61,525 nucleotides of DNA, taken from positions 1 through 61,525 of the forward strand of contig NZ_AOJK01000036.1 in NCBI RefSeq assembly GCF_000336875.1. Direction: 5' to 3'. The translations under genes were made by a program, and so were the position numbers. Source of the DNA: Halorubrum californiense DSM 19288. GTDB lineage: Archaea > Halobacteriota > Halobacteria > Halobacteriales > Haloferacaceae. Under the pieces are notes generated by a model. The model was not told where the DNA came from. It worked only from the letters and a program-made list of their open reading frames with translations, and searched no databases. Position 1 is the first letter of the stretch. The number at the start of each line of letters is the position of its first letter. This document shows positions 44,571 through 52,740 of this stretch, piece after piece.

Positions 44571-44605
44571 CCGAAGCGCGGGTGTGAATTTCACGCACAC
44601 CCGCG
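44571..44605. terminator. Strong hairpin downstream of the MOSC gene
   Basis: CGCGGGTGTG (44577-44586) pairs perfectly with CACACCCGCG (44596-44605) around a nine-base AT-rich loop; flanking bases extend the stem with a one-base bulge. It lies 36 bases past the MOSC stop on the minus strand, as expected for a transcript end, and upstream of the DUF3179 promoter. An alternative is an operator acting on that promoter. Confidence 0.5.
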
Positions 44606-44640
44606 TTCGGAGAGAAAAAGGCCTCGTATGGGGGAGAAGG

Positions 44641-45237
44641 CTACTCGTGGCCGCTCGTCGATCGCTCCCGCAGCCTGTCGGCGATGGCCGCGCCCGCGGT
44701 CCGGGGGTCGGCCTCGCGGATCCGCACCGCGTCGCCGACGGCGACGCGCCCGGGTTCGACCACGTCACAGCAGAGGCCGCCGCGGTTCCGCAGCGCCGAC
44801 GCGAGTCCGTCCTCGCCGGCGAGTTCCTCGACGCGTGCGCAGGGCGGGCGCCGACGAGTCGGGCGCAGGAGCGCGCCGCCGACCGCGACGGTCGCGTCGA
44901 GGAGCGCGTCCATCCCCGCGCCGAACCCGGAGACGACGACGTTCCGGCGATGGCGGCCGTCGCGCACGTCGATGCCGGTCTCTTCGCGGACCGCGGCGAG
45001 CGCCCCCGCGGCGACGAGGGTGACCGCGCAGCCGTCGAGTTGGAAGTGGCCGTCGCCGCTTCGGTAGCGGTCGCCCTCGACGCCGTCCGGCAGGATCTCG
45101 ACGGCGTCGCGGCGGACGGGCGGCGCGCCGCCCTCGGGCGCCGTGACGAGCGCCTCGACCGCGCCGGTCGTCGAGTCGGGCTCGGCAGCGGAGTCGTCGT
45201 CGTTGTCGGACCCAGCGGGCGATCCGTCGGTCGGCAT
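44641..45237 (-). CDS. MOSC-domain protein
   Basis: This is a molybdenum-cofactor sulfurase C-terminal (MOSC) domain of 198 aa. It has GVEGDRYRSGDGHFQ, a TLVAAGALAAVREETGIDVRDGRHRRNVVVSG core and an RPTRRRPPCARVEELAG segment with the conserved Cys. Such stand-alone proteins transfer sulfur or handle molybdopterin adducts, often in N-hydroxylated base reduction. ATG 45237 is used; its A is the last base of the TGA of the upstream gene, so the pair is coupled. The frame continues upstream but there overlaps that gene. Confidence 0.82.
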   Translation of the reverse strand: MPTDGSPAGSDNDDDSAAEPDSTTGAVEALVTAPEGGAPPVRRDAVEILPDGVEGDRYRSGDGHFQLDGCAVTLVAAGALAAVREETGIDVRDGRHRRNVVVSGFGAGMDALLDATVAVGGALLRPTRRRPPCARVEELAGEDGLASALRNRGGLCCDVVEPGRVAVGDAVRIREADPRTAGAAIADRLRERSTSGHE

Positions 45238-45632
45238 CACGGTCCCCCGAGGAGGTTCGACTCGTCGGGTTTCAGCCACTCGCGGTGCGCGTAGTAGAGG
45301 ACGGCGACCGGCGGCGCGGGGAGCGCGACGAGCGCGTAGATCCACTTGAAAACCCCGAGGTCGACGACGCGCCGCTCGGCGAGCGAGAGCGCGTCGAGCA
45401 GGATGGTCGCGGTCGCCAGCGGCGCGAGCAGGTAGCCGTGCGCGAACGACACCGCGGCGCCGAGCGGCGTTTCGGGGGTCAGAAACGCCCAGTCGAGCGC
45501 GTACAGCAGCGTCCACGCCGCGACGGTCGCCGCGAGCGCGGCGAGCCACGGCCCGTCGAAGCGGCGGTCCGGGGCGCCGGATCGGTCGCCCGACTCCTCC
45601 TCCGACGCCGCCGATTCTGCGCGCGTGTTCAC
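45237..45632 (-). CDS. Small membrane protein of unknown function
   Basis: 131 aa with three hydrophobic segments (PWLAALAATVAAWTLLYAL, GYLLAPLATATILLDALSL and WIYALVALPAPPVAVLYYA) and an acidic N-terminal tail. No family recognised. It overlaps the MOSC gene start by one base (TGATG), so they are translated as a pair. CysK follows upstream with its own promoter. Confidence 0.7.
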   Translation of the reverse strand: MNTRAESAASEEESGDRSGAPDRRFDGPWLAALAATVAAWTLLYALDWAFLTPETPLGAAVSFAHGYLLAPLATATILLDALSLAERRVVDLGVFKWIYALVALPAPPVAVLYYAHREWLKPDESNLLGGP

Positions 45633-45681
45633 GTGCGAACTGCGCGCCGGACGCTAATCAACTCCCGGGTGGCCGCGGCGT

Positions 45682-46611
45682 TCACTCCTCGTCGAGTCCG
45701 CCGAAGGTGCCCGCGGTCAGGTAGCGCTCGCCGCTGTCCCAGAAGACGGTGACGACGAGCGGGTCCGCGCCCGCGAACTCCCCGCTCTCGCGGAGTTCGG
45801 CCGCCACGTCCTTCGCGGCGAGGTTCGACGCGCCCGACGACTGACCGACCAAGATTCCCTCTTCGCGGGCGAGCCGGCGGCACTCGGCCTCGGCGGCGTC
45901 GAGTTCCACGGTGTGGACCTCGTCGATCAGGTCGACGTCGAGGTTCGGCGCGACGAACCCCGGCCCCATCCCCTGGAAGCCGTCGACGCCCTGCTCCCCG
46001 CCGGAGAGGACGGCGTTGTCGGCGGGTTCGACCGCGTCGATCCGCACCTCCGGGAACGCCTCGCGCAGGCGGCGGCCGATGCCGGAGAGCGTGCCCCCGG
46101 TGCCGACGCCCGCGACGAGGGCGTCGACCGGCCGGTCGCCGACCTGATCGAGGATCTCCGGGCCGGTCGTCTCGTAGTGCGCGCGCGGGTTCGCGGGGTT
46201 TTCGAACTGGCGCAGCTGGACGGTGTTCGGGTCCGCTTCGAGTTCGTCCGCGCGGTCTTTCGCGTCCGAGATGTCGCCGTCGACGAGTTCGACGGTCGCG
46301 CCGTACGCCGTCATGACCTGCCGGCGCTCGATCGACTTCCCCTCGGGGATCACGAGCGTCACGTCGTAGCCGCGCACGGCGCCGACCATCGCCAGCCCGA
46401 TGCCGGTGTTGCCGGAGGTGGGCTCGACGATGCGGTCGCCCGGCGCTATCTCGCCCGCCTCCTCGGCGGCCTCGATCATGTACCGCGCCGGGCGGTCCTT
46501 CGCCGAGCCGCCCGGGTTCCGGGACTCGACCTTCGCCGCCACGGTGGTTCCCGCGGGCGCGTCGACCCGCACCAGCGGCGAGCCGAGCGTCGACAGGATG
46601 TCGTCGTCCAT
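45682..46611 (-). CDS. cysK: Cysteine synthase (O-acetylserine sulfhydrylase family)
   Basis: The fold-type II PLP enzyme forms cysteine from O-acetylserine and sulfide. The Schiff-base lysine is K38 in GGSAKDRPARYMI; PTSGNTGIGLA binds the substrate carboxylate and GVGTGGTLSGIGR the PLP phosphate. Length 309 aa is usual. ATG 46611 gives MDDDILSTLGSPLV; upstream codons add a non-conserved tail. A TTTTT-rich box (46634-46639) is spaced for that start. Some relatives use other donors, so a cystathionine-beta-synthase-like role remains possible. Confidence 0.9.
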   Translation of the reverse strand: MDDDILSTLGSPLVRVDAPAGTTVAAKVESRNPGGSAKDRPARYMIEAAEEAGEIAPGDRIVEPTSGNTGIGLAMVGAVRGYDVTLVIPEGKSIERRQVMTAYGATVELVDGDISDAKDRADELEADPNTVQLRQFENPANPRAHYETTGPEILDQVGDRPVDALVAGVGTGGTLSGIGRRLREAFPEVRIDAVEPADNAVLSGGEQGVDGFQGMGPGFVAPNLDVDLIDEVHTVELDAAEAECRRLAREEGILVGQSSGASNLAAKDVAAELRESGEFAGADPLVVTVFWDSGERYLTAGTFGGLDEE

Positions 46612-46828
46612 TACCCCGTACGAGGCGGTCGCGACAAAAAGGCCTCGCGGACTCCGGCAAGGGATGTCGACCACGGGCGAGCTCGGGACCGGCCGTCCCG
46701 ATATTCGGCGCTCCGAGCTGGTCGGCGGAATCGGTCATGGATACTCGGCGATCTCATCACGCCGCCAGTGCTCGTATGCGATGGGCTCTCAGATGGGATT
46801 TTTAATCGCTTGCTGACACGGCAGACCC

Positions 46829-47302
46829 ATGGAAAGCGATGAATCTGTCGAGGAGTATATCGAGACGCTCGCGGGGAGACTCGACGGGTTCGAGCGGTCG
46901 ACGACGACGGTGGACGACCAGCGTGTACCGGTGTTCCACGACCGTTCGCTGTCGCTCTCGAAGTTCGGATTGGTCGACACGGTGTTCGTGGTCGGCACCG
47001 CGGACGCAGCCTCTCAGGCGCGAGCGTTCAGCGAGGCCGCCTTCGAACACGGCCTCTCCCTGAAGTCGAAATTCCCGCGGGGATTGGGCGGCAACCTCGT
47101 CGTCTACCCGGTCGTCGTTAGCGAGACGGACCTCGCCGATTGGGTCCGACAGTACGGCCCGAAACACTGGTCGTCCTTCGAGTTTCCCGTCGTCGTCGAC
47201 CCGACCGAGGGGACCGCCGACTACGACGAGTCGTCGCCGCTGTGGGGGGGGATCTATTACAAGGGGTTCAGGAAGACGGCCGAGACGACGATCAAACCGT
47301 AG
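46829..47302 (+). CDS. Hypothetical protein
   Basis: The protein is 157 aa and soluble. It alternates beta strands and helices (VDTVFVVGTADAASQARAFSEAAFEH, GNLVVYPVVVSETDLADWV) and ends FRKTAETTIKP. It resembles no family I can name. TTTTTAAT (46799-46806) is centred about 27 bases upstream of the ATG, so it should be expressed. Local composition is slightly less GC-biased than neighbours; this alone does not show transfer. Confidence 0.65.
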   Translation: MESDESVEEYIETLAGRLDGFERSTTTVDDQRVPVFHDRSLSLSKFGLVDTVFVVGTADAASQARAFSEAAFEHGLSLKSKFPRGLGGNLVVYPVVVSETDLADWVRQYGPKHWSSFEFPVVVDPTEGTADYDESSPLWGGIYYKGFRKTAETTIKP

Positions 47303-47431
47303 GTCCGCGAACGGGCCGTCATCACGCACTGCCGGACTCGACGAGAGAGTTCCCGGCTTCCCGCGATCGCAACTCGGTCCCCCTTTGCCACCGACGCGCC
47401 GTTTACGTGTCTCGACGGCCTACCGAACGGT

Positions 47432-47818
47432 ATGACGCTCGAAACCCTCGCGCCCGCCGGTGACCTCGACGCGGACGCGTTCGACGACTCCGTCGTAGAA
47501 GCGCTCGCGGCCGACGAGTACGTGTTCAAGCTGTGGGGCGGCGACTGGTGCGGCGACTGTCAGCGACAGCTGCCCGAGTTCGGCGCCGCGCTCGCGGCCG
47601 CCGGCGTCCCCGACGGCCGCATCCAGGCGTACCCGGTGACGAAGGGCCCGGACGGAAAGGAGGGTGAGCTGGTCGAGGCGTACGACATCGAACTGATCCC
47701 CACCGTCGTCGTCGAGTCGCCCGACGGCGAGGAACTCGCGCGGTTCGTCGAGGAGGAAGACAGCTCTATCGCGGAGTACCTGGCCGAGCGGCTCGCCGAC
47801 GTCGAAGCGACAGCCTGA
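47432..47818 (+). CDS. Thioredoxin-family protein with CGDC active site
   Basis: A 128-aa thioredoxin fold: YVFKLWGGDWCGDCQRQLPEF carries the redox pair in C-G-D-C form, and IELIPTVVVESPDGEELARFVEE supplies the cis-Pro loop and last strands. The CGDC variant occurs in haloarchaeal small thioredoxin-like proteins; substrates are unknown. No signal peptide, so it is cytosolic. A GTTTACGT box lies about 28 bases upstream. Confidence 0.85.
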   Translation: MTLETLAPAGDLDADAFDDSVVEALAADEYVFKLWGGDWCGDCQRQLPEFGAALAAAGVPDGRIQAYPVTKGPDGKEGELVEAYDIELIPTVVVESPDGEELARFVEEEDSSIAEYLAERLADVEATA

Positions 47819-47847
47819 GCCGCCCTTTCTACCGCGGCCGCGCGGTC

Positions 47848-48063
47848 TCAGTCGTCTTCGGCGTTCACGTCGAACGCGTAGTAGAGGACGGCCATCGTAA
47901 CGCCCATCGTGACCGCCTGAACCGTCGTCGAATCGTCGAAAATGACCCCGACCGCGAGCACCGACGCGGTGACGATCACTCCCGTGAGCAGGGCGTAGCG
48001 TAGGCGCGAGAGGCCGCGCACCCAGTCGTCGAGTCGTCGAGACAGCTCTCGGGGACCTGCCAT
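47848..48063 (-). CDS. Small two-helix membrane protein
   Basis: 71 aa: a basic head ([21 protein letters not shown]), two hydrophobic segments ([19 protein letters not shown] and [17 protein letters not shown]) and an acidic end. ATG 48063 is chosen since the longer frame overlaps the divergent ThuA promoter and is not protein-like. No known function. Confidence 0.65.
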   Translation of the reverse strand: MAGPRELSRRLDDWVRGLSRLRYALLTGVIVTASVLAVGVIFDDSTTVQAVTMGVTMAVLYYAFDVNAEDD

Positions 48064-48158
48064 ACCCCCTCGTCCCGCGTCGCGGACAAGTGCCTTCGGA
48101 TCGGTCGGCGACGGCCGCGGGGGCGAGCGCTCAAGTCGGTTCGGCGACGACCCGAAGT

Positions 48159-48902
48159 ATGGCAAACGTCACGGTCTGGAACGAGTACCGGCACGAGCGC
48201 GAGAGCGACGTCGTCGCCGACGTCTACCCCGACGGAATCCACGCCGTCGTCGCGGACGCGCTGGAGGAGGGCGGCCACGAGGTCCGCACCGCGACCCTCG
48301 ACGAGGGTCCCGAACACGGGCTCACCGAGGCCGTCCTCGACGACACCGACGTGCTCGTCTGGTGGGGCCACGCGGCTCACGACGAGGTCCGTGACGAAGT
48401 CGTCGACCGCGTTCACGAGCACGTTCTCGACGGAATGGGCCTCATGGTCCTCCACTCCGCGCACTACTCGAAGATCTTCAAGCGGCTGATGGGGACCAGC
48501 TGTTCGCTGAAGTGGCGCGAGGCCGCGGAGCGCGAGCGGCTCTGGACGATCGAGCCGAGCCACCCGATCGCCGACGGGATCGGCGAGACGATCGAACTCG
48601 CCGAGACCGAGATGTACGGCGAGCGGTTCGACGTGCCCGCCCCGGACACGCTCGTGTTCACGTCGTGGTTCGAGGGCGGCGAGACGTTCCGCTCCGGCTG
48701 TTGTTACCGCCGCGGGAGCGGGAAGGTGTTCTACTTCCGACCCGGCCACGAGACGTACCCGATCTACTACGACGAGGACGTTCGGCAGGTGCTGCGGAAC
48801 GCGGTCGACTGGGCGGCGCCGGGCGACGGACCGACGCCCGAGTTCGGCAACGCGGATCCGATCGAGGATATCGACACGAGCGACGACCGTAGCGTTCACT
48901 GA
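48159..48902 (+). CDS. ThuA-like protein
   Basis: ThuA proteins (glutamine-amidotransferase-like fold) belong to trehalose and related sugar utilisation in Rhizobia. This 247-aa copy has [54 protein letters not shown] and [35 protein letters not shown], the conserved late GHE block. The trehalase and its transporter are 17 kb away, so the link is thematic, not positional. Function in archaea is unproven. Confidence 0.82.
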   Translation: MANVTVWNEYRHERESDVVADVYPDGIHAVVADALEEGGHEVRTATLDEGPEHGLTEAVLDDTDVLVWWGHAAHDEVRDEVVDRVHEHVLDGMGLMVLHSAHYSKIFKRLMGTSCSLKWREAAERERLWTIEPSHPIADGIGETIELAETEMYGERFDVPAPDTLVFTSWFEGGETFRSGCCYRRGSGKVFYFRPGHETYPIYYDEDVRQVLRNAVDWAAPGDGPTPEFGNADPIEDIDTSDDRSVH

Positions 48903-48957
48903 GTGGAATCGTCGGTCGGGTACGCCGTCCGGTGAGAATGCCGCGAGCCGTCCGCAC

Positions 48958-49626
48958 TCACCCCACGTCGCGAAGTCGCATGAACGCGTTCATCATCGCC
49001 GATTCGGCCTTCCTGAGGTGTTCGGACGCGGTGCTCGGCGAGGCGCCGATCCGATCGGCGACCTCCGAGACGGACGCCGCGCGCGGGGACTCGTAGTAGC
49101 CGCACTCGACGGCGGCCGCGACCGCGTCGAACTGCCGGTCGGTCAGCCCCGGGTCGAAGAGGTGCTGGCGCCAGTCGTACTCGCCGATCCGGAGGACCTC
49201 GCTTTCGATCCGGTCCGGGAGCGCGGCGAGCGCCTCCCGAAGCGGCCCGTGGTCCCCGAGGACGGTCAGCCTCGCGACGCCGTTCGGACGGAAGTCGATC
49301 GGCGGGACGACGACGATCCCGGTCCGCCGGAGCGAACCGAACATCGCGTCGTCGACGCCGTCGCGTCGTTGCGTGAGAAAGACGTAGTAGCCCGTCTCGT
49401 CGATCCGGGTGACCTCGAACTCCCGGATGCGGTCGACGGCGCGCAGCGCGTCGACGTACACGTCGATGTCCCCTTCCACGTAGAACAGGAAGGTGTCCGC
49501 GGTCTCGTCGAAGAGGCTGCCGTGAAGGAGCACGTCCCGACCGATGGCGTCCGACTCGTCGACCAGTCGGTGCATCGGATGTATGAGTTCCGGCGGGTAC
49601 CGGAGTTCGAGGCGCAGGTACTTCAC
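48958..49626 (-). CDS. Bacterio-opsin-activator-type HTH_10 regulator
   Basis: The 222-aa transcription regulator is of the haloarchaeal Bat-like group without PAS or GAF domains. The first 150 residues form the sensor-like region (KYLRLELRYPPELIHPMHRLV at the start), and the C-terminal HTH_10 (about 160-222) shows LTDRQFDAVAAAVECGYYESPR and VSEVADRIGASPSTASEHLRKAE. GTG 49626 is the start by homology and by the TATA box 26 bases upstream. The same box faces nuoCD, 84 bases away, a likely target. Confidence 0.85.
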   Translation of the reverse strand: MKYLRLELRYPPELIHPMHRLVDESDAIGRDVLLHGSLFDETADTFLFYVEGDIDVYVDALRAVDRIREFEVTRIDETGYYVFLTQRRDGVDDAMFGSLRRTGIVVVPPIDFRPNGVARLTVLGDHGPLREALAALPDRIESEVLRIGEYDWRQHLFDPGLTDRQFDAVAAAVECGYYESPRAASVSEVADRIGASPSTASEHLRKAESAMMNAFMRLRDVG

Positions 49627-49647
49627 GCCGGACAATGACGACGGCGG

Positions 49648-49659
49648 TTTTATAAATAT
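49648..49659. promoter_or_regulatory. Shared TATA box between HTH_10 regulator and nuoCD
   Basis: TTTTATAAATAT has a near-palindromic core TTTATAAA (49649-49656). Its centre is 26 bases from the GTG of the minus-strand regulator, giving a leaderless mRNA. On the plus strand it would place a start near 49680 and a 30-base leader for nuoCD. No second TATA box is evident in the 84-base gap, so one element may serve both directions. Confidence 0.55.
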
Positions 49660-49710
49660 CCGTACTGAGCCGGCAGAAGCCTCGGGTCGTGCGCCCGCGT
49701 TGCTTCCGGT

Positions 49711-51363
49711 ATGTCGACAGAGCTGCTGCGCGAGCGCGACGACGGGGAGACGGCGGACGCGTTTTCGTCGATCCGCGAGTTGGTCACGGCGCGCGAGACC
49801 CACGTGAACGCCCCCGCGGCCAGGATTCGACCCGACGCGGTGCAGGAGGCGCTCTCCACGCTGCGAGACGAGGCGGGGTACGACCACCTCGCCTGCGTCA
49901 CCGCCCAGGAGTACGAAAACCGCTACGAGTCGGTCTACCACCTGCGTTCCTACGACGACCCGACCCGGGAACTCAGTGTCGTGGTCCCCGCCGACAAGGA
50001 GGACCCGGTCTCCGAGTCCGCCGCGTCCGTGTTCCGCACAGCGGACTGGCACGAGCGGGAGGCGTACGACCTCGTCGGGATCGAGTACGACGGTCACCCG
50101 GACCCCCGCCGGATCCTGTTGCCGGAGACGTGGCAGGGCCACCCGCTCTCCGCGGACTACGACAAAGATCAGCCGCAGATCGCCGCGCTCTCCGAGAACG
50201 AGCCGATCGAACCGGGGTCGTCGACCGCGACCGGCACCGACACCATGCTGCTCAACATCGGGCCGCACCACCCGGCGACCCACGGCGTCTTACACCTCCA
50301 AGTCACGCTCGACGGCGAGACGGTCGTCGGCGTGGAGCCCGACATCGGCTACATCCACCGCTGCGAGGAGCAGATGGCGCAGTCCGGGACGTACCGCCAC
50401 CAGATCATGCCGTACCCCGACCGCTGGGACTGGGGCGGCGCGGGGCTGCTCAACGAGTGGGCGTACGCCCGCGTCGCCGAGGACCTCGCGGACATCGAGG
50501 TCCCCGAGTACGCGCAGGTGATCCGCACCATGAGCGCGGAGCTCAGCCGGATTCTCTCGCACATGCTGGCGATGGGCGCGTACGCGCTCGACGTGATCGG
50601 CGACTTCACGGCGACGTTCATGTACGCCATCCAGGAGCGCGAGCGCGTTCAGGACATCGTCGAGGACCTGACCGGCCAGCGGCTGATGTTCAACTACTTC
50701 CGGCTCGGCGGCGTCGCGTGGGACCTGCCCGAGCCCCGGGAAGCGTTCCTCAGGAGCATCCGGGAGTACCTCGACGGCCTCCCGCGCCGCATCGAGGAGT
50801 ACCACGACCTCCTGACGCGGAACGAGATCCTCCAGCTCCGCACGGTGGACACGGGGACCCTCCCGCCGGAGGTCGCGAAGAGCTACGGCGCGACCGGCCC
50901 AGTCGTCCGCGGTTCGGGAGTCGAGTACGACATCCGCCGCGACGACCCGTACGGCTACTACGACGAACTCGACTGGGACGTGATCACCGAGGACGGGTGC
51001 GACAACTACAGTCGGCTGCTCGTCCGGATGCGCGAGGTCGAGGAGTCGGCAAAGATCATCGAGCAGTGCGTCGACCTGCTCGAAGACTGGCCCGAGGACG
51101 AGCGGACCGTTCAGGCGAACGTGCCGCGGACGATCCGGCCGGACGACGACGCTGAGATCTACCGCGCCGTCGAGGGCGCCAAGGGCGAACTCGGCATCTA
51201 CATTCGCTCCGACGGGACGGACAAGCCCGCCCGGTTCAAGATCCGCGGGCCGTCGTTCTCGAACCTCCAGACGCTGCCGGAGATGGCCGAGGGGGAGTCG
51301 ATACCGGACCTGATCGCCGCGCTCGGCAGTCTCGACACGATTATGGGAGAAGTCGATCGGTAA
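49711..51363 (+). CDS. nuoCD: NADH-quinone oxidoreductase subunit CD fusion
   Basis: Residues 1 to about 160 are the 30-kDa NuoC domain (DHLACVTAQEYENRYESVYHL, REAYDLVGIEYDGHPDPRRILLPE) and about 185-550 the 49-kDa NuoD domain (LLNIGPHHPATHGVLHL, PDIGYIHRCEEQM, NEWAYARVAEDL, FKIRGPSFSNLQTLPEMAEG). The fusion is normal for haloarchaea. The expected flanking genes (nuoB before, nuoH/I after) are absent: neighbours are an HTH_10 regulator and an unrelated minus-strand gene. It is thus a lone or second copy. The frame is intact, with no decay seen. Confidence 0.9.
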   Translation: MSTELLRERDDGETADAFSSIRELVTARETHVNAPAARIRPDAVQEALSTLRDEAGYDHLACVTAQEYENRYESVYHLRSYDDPTRELSVVVPADKEDPVSESAASVFRTADWHEREAYDLVGIEYDGHPDPRRILLPETWQGHPLSADYDKDQPQIAALSENEPIEPGSSTATGTDTMLLNIGPHHPATHGVLHLQVTLDGETVVGVEPDIGYIHRCEEQMAQSGTYRHQIMPYPDRWDWGGAGLLNEWAYARVAEDLADIEVPEYAQVIRTMSAELSRILSHMLAMGAYALDVIGDFTATFMYAIQERERVQDIVEDLTGQRLMFNYFRLGGVAWDLPEPREAFLRSIREYLDGLPRRIEEYHDLLTRNEILQLRTVDTGTLPPEVAKSYGATGPVVRGSGVEYDIRRDDPYGYYDELDWDVITEDGCDNYSRLLVRMREVEESAKIIEQCVDLLEDWPEDERTVQANVPRTIRPDDDAEIYRAVEGAKGELGIYIRSDGTDKPARFKIRGPSFSNLQTLPEMAEGESIPDLIAALGSLDTIMGEVDR

Positions 51364-51558
51364 TGCGGCGCGACGAGCCGGCGGCTCACAAGTGTAGGGC
51401 GACCGCCGCTACGGCGCGGACGTTGAAAGGCGGCCGCCTCGCGCGAACGCGAGACGACCGGTTGTGTCGCACGCCGGCGGCCGGTCGAGTAGGCGTCGGC
51501 CGCGGCCCTATATAAACCCTCGCTCACGGGGCCGCGAGGGGACGGTCGACGCGCCCCG
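51364..51558. other. Non-coding interval with a TATA box inside an inverted repeat
   Basis: No ORF here looks real. CGCGGCCC (51501-51508) and GGGCCGCG (51529-51536) flank a 20-base loop that contains TATATAAA (51509-51516). A transcript from it in either direction would run into or antisense to the end of nuoCD or of the next gene, so it may drive a small RNA or be an operator. Role unknown. Confidence 0.4.
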
Positions 51559-52419
51559 TCAGTCCGGTCGGTGGACCTCGCCGTCGCGCGAGTCGGCGTC
51601 CTTCCGACGGACCGCGGCGGCCGCGTTGTTGGCGTCGTAGCCGAAGAACACGTCCTTCGCGTACGTCTCGGCGACCTCGGTCGCGTGGATCAGGTCGTCG
51701 ACGTCGACGTCGACGGCGTACAGCTCCAGCGAGAACGGCGTCTCCGGCGGCGCGCCGTGGAGGTCGTAGTCGCCGCCGAGTCGCGAGCGGAACCCGCGGG
51801 CGATCGACTCCAGCCAGTAGGTCGTCGCGTACTCGGTGTCGTACAGCGGGACGACGAACTCGTCGACGTGGTCGGCGAGCCGGTCGAGGTCGAGGCCGGC
51901 CCGCTCGTAGAGGTGGTCGGGGTAGGGGTCTGGGTACAGCGTGAGCAGGAGCCGTCCCGGGATCAGCTCGGCCGCCTCCGCGACGAACTCGGTGATCACG
52001 TCCGCGCGCCAGTCGGCGAACTCGTCGCGGTCGCTCTCGGCGAACAGGCGCTCGCAGCGGTCGCAGTGACAGAACCCCTCCCGGGGGAACCCCACGTCGT
52101 CGAGGCGCACGTCCTCGTTCTCGGCGGCGCAGTCCGCGATGATCTCCAAGAGTCCCTCGCGGTACTCGGGGTGCGTCGGGCAGATGTACGCCCAGTCGAA
52201 GTAGTCGCGGTCGCGGGTCGCGGGCTCGCCGCGCTCGTCGACCGGGACGAGGTCGTCGTCCTCGCTCGCGGCCGCGTTGTCACCGAAACACGACACCATG
52301 TTCACGGCGTTCGGCAGGGGCTCGGCCGCCCGGCCGGTGACGTCTTTGACCTCGTAGAAGCCGAGGTCGAACGGCTCCATCGCGACCTCGTCGGCGTTGC
52401 GCGTGACGACCCCGTACAT
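51559..52419 (-). CDS. Uncharacterised TIM-barrel-like protein
   Basis: The 286-aa soluble protein has the run ICPTHPEYREGLLEIIADC, VRLDDVGFPREGFCHCDRCERLF and LLLTLYPDPYPDHLYERAGLDLDRL. The C-x-C-x2-C-x3-F segment (C117, C119, C122) after an Asp-Asp pair recalls hypothetical glycosidase-like barrels where Cys mark a metal site next to an active-site strand. I infer a carbohydrate-linked barrel, with low certainty. Nothing nearby indicates a substrate. Confidence 0.6.
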   Translation of the reverse strand: MYGVVTRNADEVAMEPFDLGFYEVKDVTGRAAEPLPNAVNMVSCFGDNAAASEDDDLVPVDERGEPATRDRDYFDWAYICPTHPEYREGLLEIIADCAAENEDVRLDDVGFPREGFCHCDRCERLFAESDRDEFADWRADVITEFVAEAAELIPGRLLLTLYPDPYPDHLYERAGLDLDRLADHVDEFVVPLYDTEYATTYWLESIARGFRSRLGGDYDLHGAPPETPFSLELYAVDVDVDDLIHATEVAETYAKDVFFGYDANNAAAAVRRKDADSRDGEVHRPD

Positions 52420-52549
52420 GGAGTCGGCTACGGGACTGGTCGGTAAAAACGGACGGTATCGCGGCGGTCGAACGCGGACGCGCTCGACGACGGGGTTCGG
52501 TTCGGCGCGCGACGCGGTTCGCGGAGGGCGCGAGCGAGGCGTCGCGTCG

Positions 52550-52645
52550 CTACTCGACTTCGACCGGCTGCTTGTCGCCGGCGAACAGGAAGTACGCGAG
52601 TGCGACCAGCGACAGGACCAGGACGAGCTTCAGTTTCTTGCTCAT
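52550..52645 (-). CDS. 31-aa single-helix membrane peptide
   Basis: A basic head (MSKKLK) is followed by one hydrophobic helix of about 17 residues (LVLVLSLVALAYFLFAG) and a charged tail (DKQPVEVE). GATTTTAGC, read on the minus strand with centre near 52673, is 27 bases before the ATG, so a leaderless mRNA is plausible. The gene lies between pyrI and the TIM-barrel-like gene. It is too short for automatic gene callers. Function unknown; a small regulator of a membrane complex is one possibility. Confidence 0.6.
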   Translation of the reverse strand: MSKKLKLVLVLSLVALAYFLFAGDKQPVEVE

Positions 52646-52740
52646 GTCTGATATATCGGGCGGCGGGCGCTAAAATCTACCGGAGCCCTCGTCGATCGCG
52701 GCCGGGCGTCCCCGTCGATCGCGGCCGGGCGGTCCCGCCG

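Noticed and set aside
49711-51363. nuoCD as a decaying pseudogene
   Set aside because: The frame is intact over 550 codons and both domains keep their conserved blocks.
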